This document shows, piece by piece, positions 1 through 4,566 of a DNA stretch of 5,954 nucleotides; position 1 is the stretch's first letter, and each line of letters begins with the position of its first letter. The notes below the pieces were generated by a model. That model did no database searches. It had not been told where the DNA came from and saw only the letters and a program-made list of their open reading frames with translations. Source of the stretch: Planctomycetota bacterium (GTDB lineage: Bacteria > Planctomycetota > Planctomycetia > Isosphaerales > Isosphaeraceae); NCBI GenBank assembly GCA_021807585.1, contig JAKBCQ010000201.1:1-5954 (forward strand), given 5' to 3'. The position numbers and the translations under genes are program-made.

Positions 1-3000
1 TTCCGGCCGAACGCTTCGTCAGATCAACGGACTGGGAGGGCGAATCGACGCGTTCGCGTTCGCCCCCGACGGTAAGACGATTGTCGCGGCGGTCGGCGAC
101 GCGATCAAATTCCTCGAAACGAGCACGGGAAAGACGCTCGGAGAAACCAGGGCGCATCCGGGAGGTTGTTACGCGGTCGCGTTCGCGGTCGCGGGTCGCG
201 TCGTCGTGACGGGGGGCGCCGACGGCGCGATCCGCGCGTTCGATTCGCTGAGCCGCAAGGAACTTCAAACGAAATCCGCCTCCAAAAAACCGATCCAAAG
301 TTTGGCCGTGAGCCCCGACGGGTCGCTCGTCGCCGCGGCGTCGTGGGATCATACGATCACACTTTGGGAACCCGCGACGGGTCGAACGATCGGCAAGATC
401 GAGGGATTCTCGCGTCCCGTTCTCGCGGTCGCGTTCAGCCCCGACGGCAAAACGATCGCGGCGACGAGCGGCGAATGGGGAGGCGACGACCGGGCGTCGA
501 ATCCGAATCCCCAGCCCGCTCCGGCGGCGCCCTATAATTACGGATCGAACGCCGACAAAGACGGCGCGAAACCCAAAGCCCCCCCGACCGATTTTCGTCT
601 CTTCGATGTATCCACGCGCAAGGAAATCTTTCATCTGACGCCGCGCGGAACGCGCGCCTTCGCGCTCGCGTTCAGCCCCGACGGCAAGACGATCGCGACC
701 GGCGGAGACGATAAAACCGCGACGCTCCGGGACGTATCGACGCGCGACGAAATCGCGCAATATCCCCCCGCGGGAGAGATCGAAAACCCGCAAATCGTTT
801 TATCCACATGCTTAAGCCCCGACGGCAAGTTGTTGGCCGTTGGAGGTGAAGATAAATTTATGCGATTGCGCGATGCGAAGACGGGGAAGATCGTTCGCGC
901 TCTCGGCGGCCACGGCGACGCGATCGCCGCGGTCGCGTTCAGTCCCAAGGGGGATACGGTCGCGACGGCGAGCTACGATAAAACGGTCAAGCTCTGGGAC
1001 GTCGCGACGGGCGCCGAGCGGATGACGCTCAAGGGGCATCAAAAATGGGTGCTCGCGGTCGCTTTCAGCCCCGACGGTAAAACGCTCGCGACGGGATCTT
1101 ACGACCGTACGGTGCGGCTCTGGCATGTCGCCGACGGTCGCGAATCGGCGACGCTCGAGGGGCATCGCGCGACGGTTCGAGCCGTCGCTTTCAGCCCCGA
1201 CGGAAAAACGCTCGCGTCGGCGGGGGGGGATCGCGTCGTCAGAATCTGGAATTTGGCCGATCAAAAAACGATCGCGACGCTCAAAGGGCACAAAGGAGGA
1301 ATCCGCGGCCTCGCGTTCAGCCCGAACGGAGCAATTCTGGCGTCGGCGGGTGAAGATAACTCGATCAAATTATGGGATCTCCAAACCTCGAAAGAGCGCG
1401 CGACGCTCGCGGGGCACAACGACATCGTCTGGGCGCTCGCGTTCTCGCCTTCGGGAAAAACGCTCGTCTCGGGAGCATACGACGGATCGATCAAAATCTG
1501 GGATCCCGCGATCGGCGTCGAGATCGAAGAACTAAGACAACACGCCGAGGCGGTCTCGTCGACCGCGTTCGCCGACGACGGTCGCTCGCTCTATTCAGGT
1601 GGATATGATAAATCGCTGAAACTCTGGTCGATCGCGACCCCCGTCGCCGCCCCCAAACACGCGCTTCGGGGAATGAAGGGACAAACGTCGTTTATCGCGT
1701 TCGCACCCGGCGGAACGCTTTTGGCTTCGGGAGGGTTCGATCGCCGCGTACGCATCTGGGACGCCCGTTCGCGCACGCTCGTCGCCTCGTTCCCCGAGGT
1801 TTCGTCCGAGATCGTCAAGGGCCGATTCACCCCCGACGGTCGCAAGCTCGCGGTCGCTCTCGGCGACGGATCGATCTCGATCTGGGACGTCGAATCGGGC
1901 GAGGAACTCGCGACGATCGCGCCCCGCTCCAAATCGATCGCCGCGCTCGCGGTCGATCCGACCGGAACTCGTATCGCGACATGCGGCGACGATAAAGTCG
2001 TTCGCATCTGGAATCTCGAATCTCTTGATGAAATTCGAGCGTTTCCGGCGCTCGCGGGAGGAGCGAGCGATTTATCCTTCGCTCCCGACGGCAAATCGAT
2101 CGCGGTCGCGATCGCCGCGGGGGACGGGGGTTCGATCGGCGGAGGGGTCAAAATCCAATCGCTTGAAAGCGCCGGCGGATCATTGGATTTGCCCGGGCCT
2201 CAGGGGGGAGTCGCTTCGGCGGCGTTCTCGGCCGACGGCAAGACGATCGTCGCCGCGGGAGACGAGGGGAAGGTTTTTCTTTGGGACGCCGCGACTTCGA
2301 ATTTGAAAGCGACGCTCGACGCCAAGGCGGGGATTCGTTCGGTCGTTCCTCGCGCCGATGGATCGTCGGTTTTGGTTGCGACGAACGACGGAGGTCTCTC
2401 GGTTTGGGATCTTAAAAGCGGACGACGCACGTTCCAACTGATCGGCTGGTCGGGTTCGATCGCCGATGTCGCTCTCGGCGGCGACGGCTCGCTCGTCGCG
2501 GTCGCGGGGGGCGCCGAATCGATCAGGCTCTGGAATCTCGCGCAGACATCCAAAGATGATCCGTCGATTCATTATCGCGGCGGCCCCGTGATTTCGGCGG
2601 CGTATTCGCCCGACGGAAGCCGCGCAGCGCTGGGGTCGCTTGATAAAACCGTCAGGGTTTGGGATTTCGCCAAGGGGAAGGCCGCGCTCACGCTGACGGG
2701 TCACACCAAACCCGTCTACGGAATCGCGTATAGCCCCGACGGGGCGCGGATCGCATCGGCGAGCGGGCAATTTGAAAAGCAAAACGAACCGGGAGAGATC
2801 ATCGTTTGGAACGCCGTTACGGGCGAGATCGAGTCGACGCTCAAAGGTCATTCGGGGCTGATCTACTGCGTTAAGTTCTCTCCCGACGGTAAAACGATCG
2901 CTTCGGGAGGCGCCGACAGCGTGATCAAATTGTGGGATCTCGCTTCCAAAAAAGAGATCAAGTCTTTAAATGGACATAAAGGCTCGGTTCGTAATCTGCT

Positions 3001-4480
3001 GTTTACGAAAGACGGCAAGACGCTCGTCTCGGCGGGATTCGACGGCGCCGTCAAGTTTTGGAACGCGGTCGAAGGCAAGGAATCGAAATCGATCGAGGCG
3101 TTCAAAAACGGCGTCGGAGTGCAGGCGATCGCGCTTTCGCCCGACGAAAAAACGCTCGCGGCGTGTTCGTCGACTGGTCAAACGCAACCTCCCGGTGAGA
3201 TCAAACTGTTCCAACTTGAAGACAATTCAGAGATCGGCAAGTTGACGGGCCATCAGGGGTGGGCGCTCTCGGTCGCGTTCAGCGGCGACGGCAAGCGGCT
3301 GGCGACATCGGGGGGGCTTTACAACCAATACGGCGAGGTTTTGTTGTGGGACGTCGCGTCGCGGCAAATCCTCGCGAAGTTCGCGGGGCATTCGGCGTGG
3401 GTCGAGGGGGTCGCGTTCAGCCCCGACGGCGCGCGGTTGTTGAGCGTCGGCGGCTTTCAGGGAGGGCGCGGCGAAGCGACGGTTCATCAAACGTCCTCCG
3501 GGGCGCCGTTCGCCAAGAAAACACTCGGACCGACATCGGAGATGATCTGGACCGTCGATTTCAGCCCCGACGGCAAATCGGTCGTCGCCGCGGCGGGGAA
3601 TTTCACCAATCCCGGCGAGGCGTTCGTGTGGAATCTGGGAGACGACAAGCTCATCACGACGATCAAGGGGCATACGAAGGGGGTCGCGTCGGCGCGGTTC
3701 AGCCCCGACGGCAAGCGGGTCGTCACCGCGGGGTGGGATCAAATTGCCAAGATCTGGAATGTCTCCGATTGGAAAGAGCTCGCGACGCTCAAGGGGCACG
3801 CCGGCGCGGTGCGGGCGCGATTCACCCCGGACGGCAAAGCGATCGTCACCGTCGGCGAAGATAAGACGATCAAAATCTGGGACGCGTCGACATACAAAGA
3901 GCTTCAAACGCTTAAAGGCCACACCGACCGGATCTTTTCGATCGCTTTCAGCCGCGACGGCAAGACGATGGCGACGGGCGCGGGCAAATTCCCCGACGAG
4001 GGGACCGGCGGCGAGATTCGCTTATGGGATACGGCGACATGGAAGGAGATCGGCGTCGTCGCGGGGCACGCCGGGGCGGTGACGACGATCGCGTTCAGCC
4101 CCGACGGCAAAACGCTCGTAAGCGGCGGAATCGACAAATCGATCCGTTTGTGGGATGTGGCTTCAAGGACCGAAATCGGCTATGTTGGAGGTTACGACAA
4201 CAATACGTATACGGTTGAATTCTCACCCGACGGCAAGTATTTGATTTACGCGATCGAGCAGGATCCCGCGATCCACGTTCGAGAGCTCGGCCCCGGAGAC
4301 GACGCGGCGCGTCTTGAGGGGGGTACGCAATGGGCGAAAGGGATCGCGTTGAGTCCCGACGGCGAAACGCTCGCGGTCGGCGGCGACGATCGAACCGTGA
4401 AGTTATGGGATTGGCGCAAAGCCGTCGCCGCGGCGCGATCGGCCGATTCGGAACACAATTCAAGGAGTTCGCAGCCATGA
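1..4480 (+). CDS. Giant WD40-repeat beta-propeller protein, 5'-truncated
   Basis: The frame is open from base 2 to the TGA at 4478-4480, giving 1492 visible residues with no internal stop; the true start lies upstream. The GTG at 206 is not the start, because the 68 codons before it already encode WD40 sequence (FAPDGK motif, then a second blade). I count 33 blades of about 42 residues with the typical pattern GH, AFSPDGKTLA, a Gly/Asp turn, then KLWD. The last blade ends near base 4426, followed by a short polar tail without a domain. WD40 propellers are protein-interaction scaffolds; 33 blades would make four or five propellers, far above the usual seven or eight blades. No catalytic domain is visible. 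Planctomycete relatives often carry a signal peptide or PSCyt1 cytochrome domain at the N terminus, which cannot be checked here. It overlaps the downstream DUF1549/DUF1553 gene by four bases, suggesting a shared complex or pathway. The fold call is secure; the function is unknown. Confidence 0.95.
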   Translation, partial: SGRTLRQINGLGGRIDAFAFAPDGKTIVAAVGDAIKFLETSTGKTLGETRAHPGGCYAVAFAVAGRVVVTGGADGAIRAFDSLSRKELQTKSASKKPIQSLAVSPDGSLVAAASWDHTITLWEPATGRTIGKIEGFSRPVLAVAFSPDGKTIAATSGEWGGDDRASNPNPQPAPAAPYNYGSNADKDGAKPKAPPTDFRLFDVSTRKEIFHLTPRGTRAFALAFSPDGKTIATGGDDKTATLRDVSTRDEIAQYPPAGEIENPQIVLSTCLSPDGKLLAVGGEDKFMRLRDAKTGKIVRALGGHGDAIAAVAFSPKGDTVATASYDKTVKLWDVATGAERMTLKGHQKWVLAVAFSPDGKTLATGSYDRTVRLWHVADGRESATLEGHRATVRAVAFSPDGKTLASAGGDRVVRIWNLADQKTIATLKGHKGGIRGLAFSPNGAILASAGEDNSIKLWDLQTSKERATLAGHNDIVWALAFSPSGKTLVSGAYDGSIKIWDPAIGVEIEELRQHAEAVSSTAFADDGRSLYSGGYDKSLKLWSIATPVAAPKHALRGMKGQTSFIAFAPGGTLLASGGFDRRVRIWDARSRTLVASFPEVSSEIVKGRFTPDGRKLAVALGDGSISIWDVESGEELATIAPRSKSIAALAVDPTGTRIATCGDDKVVRIWNLESLDEIRAFPALAGGASDLSFAPDGKSIAVAIAAGDGGSIGGGVKIQSLESAGGSLDLPGPQGGVASAAFSADGKTIVAAGDEGKVFLWDAATSNLKATLDAKAGIRSVVPRADGSSVLVATNDGGLSVWDLKSGRRTFQLIGWSGSIADVALGGDGSLVAVAGGAESIRLWNLAQTSKDDPSIHYRGGPVISAAYSPDGSRAALGSLDKTVRVWDFAKGKAALTLTGHTKPVYGIAYSPDGARIASASGQFEKQNEPGEIIVWNAVTGEIESTLKGHSGLIYCVKFSPDGKTIASGGADSVIKLWDLASKKEIKSLNGHKGSVRNLLFTKDGKTLVSAGFDGAVKFWNAVEGKESKSIEAFKNGVGVQAIALSPDEKTLAACSSTGQTQPPGEIKLFQLEDNSEIGKLTGHQGWALSVAFSGDGKRLATSGGLYNQYGEVLLWDVASRQILAKFAGHSAWVEGVAFSPDGARLLSVGGFQGGRGEATVHQTSSGAPFAKKTLGPTSEMIWTVDFSPDGKSVVAAAGNFTNPGEAFVWNLGDDKLITTIKGHTKGVASARFSPDGKRVVTAGWDQIAKIWNVSDWKELATLKGHAGAVRARFTPDGKAIVTVGEDKTIKIWDASTYKELQTLKGHTDRIFSIAFSRDGKTMATGAGKFPDEGTGGEIRLWDTATWKEIGVVAGHAGAVTTIAFSPDGKTLVSGGIDKSIRLWDVASRTEIGYVGGYDNNTYTVEFSPDGKYLIYAIEQDPAIHVRELGPGDDAARLEGGTQWAKGIALSPDGETLAVGGDDRTVKLWDWRKAVAAARSADSEHNSRSSQP
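470..589 (+). other. Proline-rich insertion in WD40 blade 4
   Basis: Blade 4 is 79 residues long rather than 42. The excess, visible residues about 157-196, lies between the second and third strands of the blade, after TIAATS and before FRLFDVST. It is rich in Pro, Asn, Gly, Asp and Lys, with short motifs such as NPNPQPAPAAP and PKAPP, so it is probably a disordered or extended loop projecting from the propeller. The reading frame and strand pattern resume cleanly in the same blade, so it is an in-frame loop insertion and not a frameshift. A role as linker or docking loop would be inference. Confidence 0.75.
911..1540 (+). repeat. Five consecutive 126-bp canonical WD40 units
   Basis: Blades 7-11 (visible residues about 304-513) each measure exactly 126 bp and begin with His at 911, 1037, 1163, 1289 and 1415. 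All five keep the GH dipeptide, the AFSP core and a Trp four-fifths of the way through the unit (KLWD, RLWH, RIWN, KLWD, KIWD). This is the most regular part of the array and reads as a recently expanded or strongly constrained propeller segment. Blade 12 (from 1541) continues it with QH in place of GH and two extra residues. Confidence 0.85.
1673..2701 (+). other. Degenerate eight-blade WD40 section lacking GH
   Basis: Blades 13-20 (visible residues about 558-900) all lack the GH dipeptide that opens the flanking blades; they begin with MK, VS, RS, LA, PQ, AK, WS and GP. The FSPDG core is also weakened, for example to FAPGG, FTPDG, VDPTG, PRADG and LGGDG, although most still end in WD or WN. 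Blades 13-15 keep exact 126-bp spacing. Eight blades is a plausible size for one closed propeller, so this may be an older or functionally distinct module within the protein. The module boundary is inference. Confidence 0.6.
2702..4066 (+). other. Blades with lengthened G-E inner loop
   Basis: In blades 21, 24, 25, 26, 27 and 30 the usual short turn before the third strand (such as GGADSVIKLW) is replaced by a longer loop ending in Gly-Glu: NEPGEIIVW, QPPGEIKLF, QYGEVLLW, GRGEATVH, NPGEAFVW and TGGEIRLW. These blades run 46-50 residues. They alternate with ordinary 41-42 residue blades 22, 23, 28 and 29. All six lie in this part of the protein (visible residues about 901-1355), which suggests a propeller face with an extra surface. 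Similar GE-type turns occur in other planctomycete WD40 proteins to my knowledge; their role is not known. Confidence 0.6.
4462..4467 (+). promoter_or_regulatory. Shine-Dalgarno site for the DUF1549/DUF1553 gene
   Basis: AAGGAG lies nine bases before the ATG at 4477, inside the last codons of the WD40 gene. It is a near-perfect Shine-Dalgarno match at workable spacing and supports 4477 as the start of the downstream gene. There is no room for a separate promoter between the genes, so expression from an upstream promoter is likely. Confidence 0.8.
4477..4480 (+). other. ATGA stop-start overlap (translational coupling)
   Basis: The ATG of the downstream gene (4477-4479) overlaps the TGA of the WD40 gene (4478-4480). 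Four-base ATGA overlaps are typical of co-transcribed genes whose translation is coupled by termination and re-initiation. Together with the Shine-Dalgarno site just upstream, this makes a shared mRNA very likely. Confidence 0.85.
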
Positions 4481-4566
4481 GATCGCGTTACTTCTATTTG
4501 ACGCCGACACTTATTGTTTGCTCAAGTTTTATATACGAGTTTGCGTCGATTGTTCGCGGCGCGGCC
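4477..4566 (+). other. Predicted N-terminal signal peptide
   Basis: Residues 1-30 have a basic start (MRSR), a hydrophobic stretch from about residue 5 to 20 (including LIVCSSFIY), and small residues before a likely signal peptidase I site around RGAA-EPAEA. The DNA here is visibly richer in A and T than its surroundings, as often seen in signal-peptide segments. Glu21 near the end of the hydrophobic stretch weakens the call. Export across the cytoplasmic membrane is expected, matching the need of a c-type haem protein for periplasmic maturation. Confidence 0.65.

Larger units (their letters stand above)
32..4426 (+). repeat. Tandem array of 33 WD40 blade units
   Basis: Blade starts, read from the residue before the first core strand (usually His), fall at 32, 155, 281, 407, 644, 770, 911, 1037, 1163, 1289, 1415, 1541, 1673, 1799, 1925, 2051, 2198, 2321, 2447, 2582, 2702, 2849, 2975, 3101, 3251, 3389, 3533, 3671, 3797, 3920, 4067, 4193 and 4322. 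About half of the units are exactly 126 bp (42 residues). The others are 120-150 bp, apart from blade 4 at 237 bp. The core TTCAGCCCCGACGGC recurs almost unchanged in many units. The array arose by internal duplication; length differences come from loop insertions and deletions that keep frame. Unit boundaries are my own alignment by eye. Confidence 0.9.

Noticed and set aside
206..208. GTG as the start codon of the WD40 gene
   Set aside because: The frame is open to the left edge and the 68 preceding codons encode clear WD40 sequence, including FAPDGKTIVAA. The GTG is an internal valine in blade 2, with no Shine-Dalgarno site before it.
2180..3922. Long minus-strand open frames (2180-2851 and 3227-3922, over 220 codons each)
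   Set aside because: They mirror the repeated + strand blades, give Arg/Pro-rich protein with no known fold, and follow from NCG codon use making stop codons rare on the opposite strand.
32..4426. CRISPR array or DNA-level satellite
   Set aside because: The 126-bp periodicity is that of protein blades; units diverge, stay in frame, and there are no short identical repeats with unique spacers.
4427..4476. Promoter or terminator between the two genes
   Set aside because: The genes overlap, this stretch is coding, and I see no hairpin followed by a T run and no convincing -35/-10 pair.
4477..4521. Lipoprotein signal at Cys15 of the DUF1549/DUF1553 protein
   Set aside because: The residues before Cys15 are Leu-Ile-Val. 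A lipobox needs Gly, Ala or Ser just before the Cys, so signal peptidase I cleavage after the RGAA segment is more likely.
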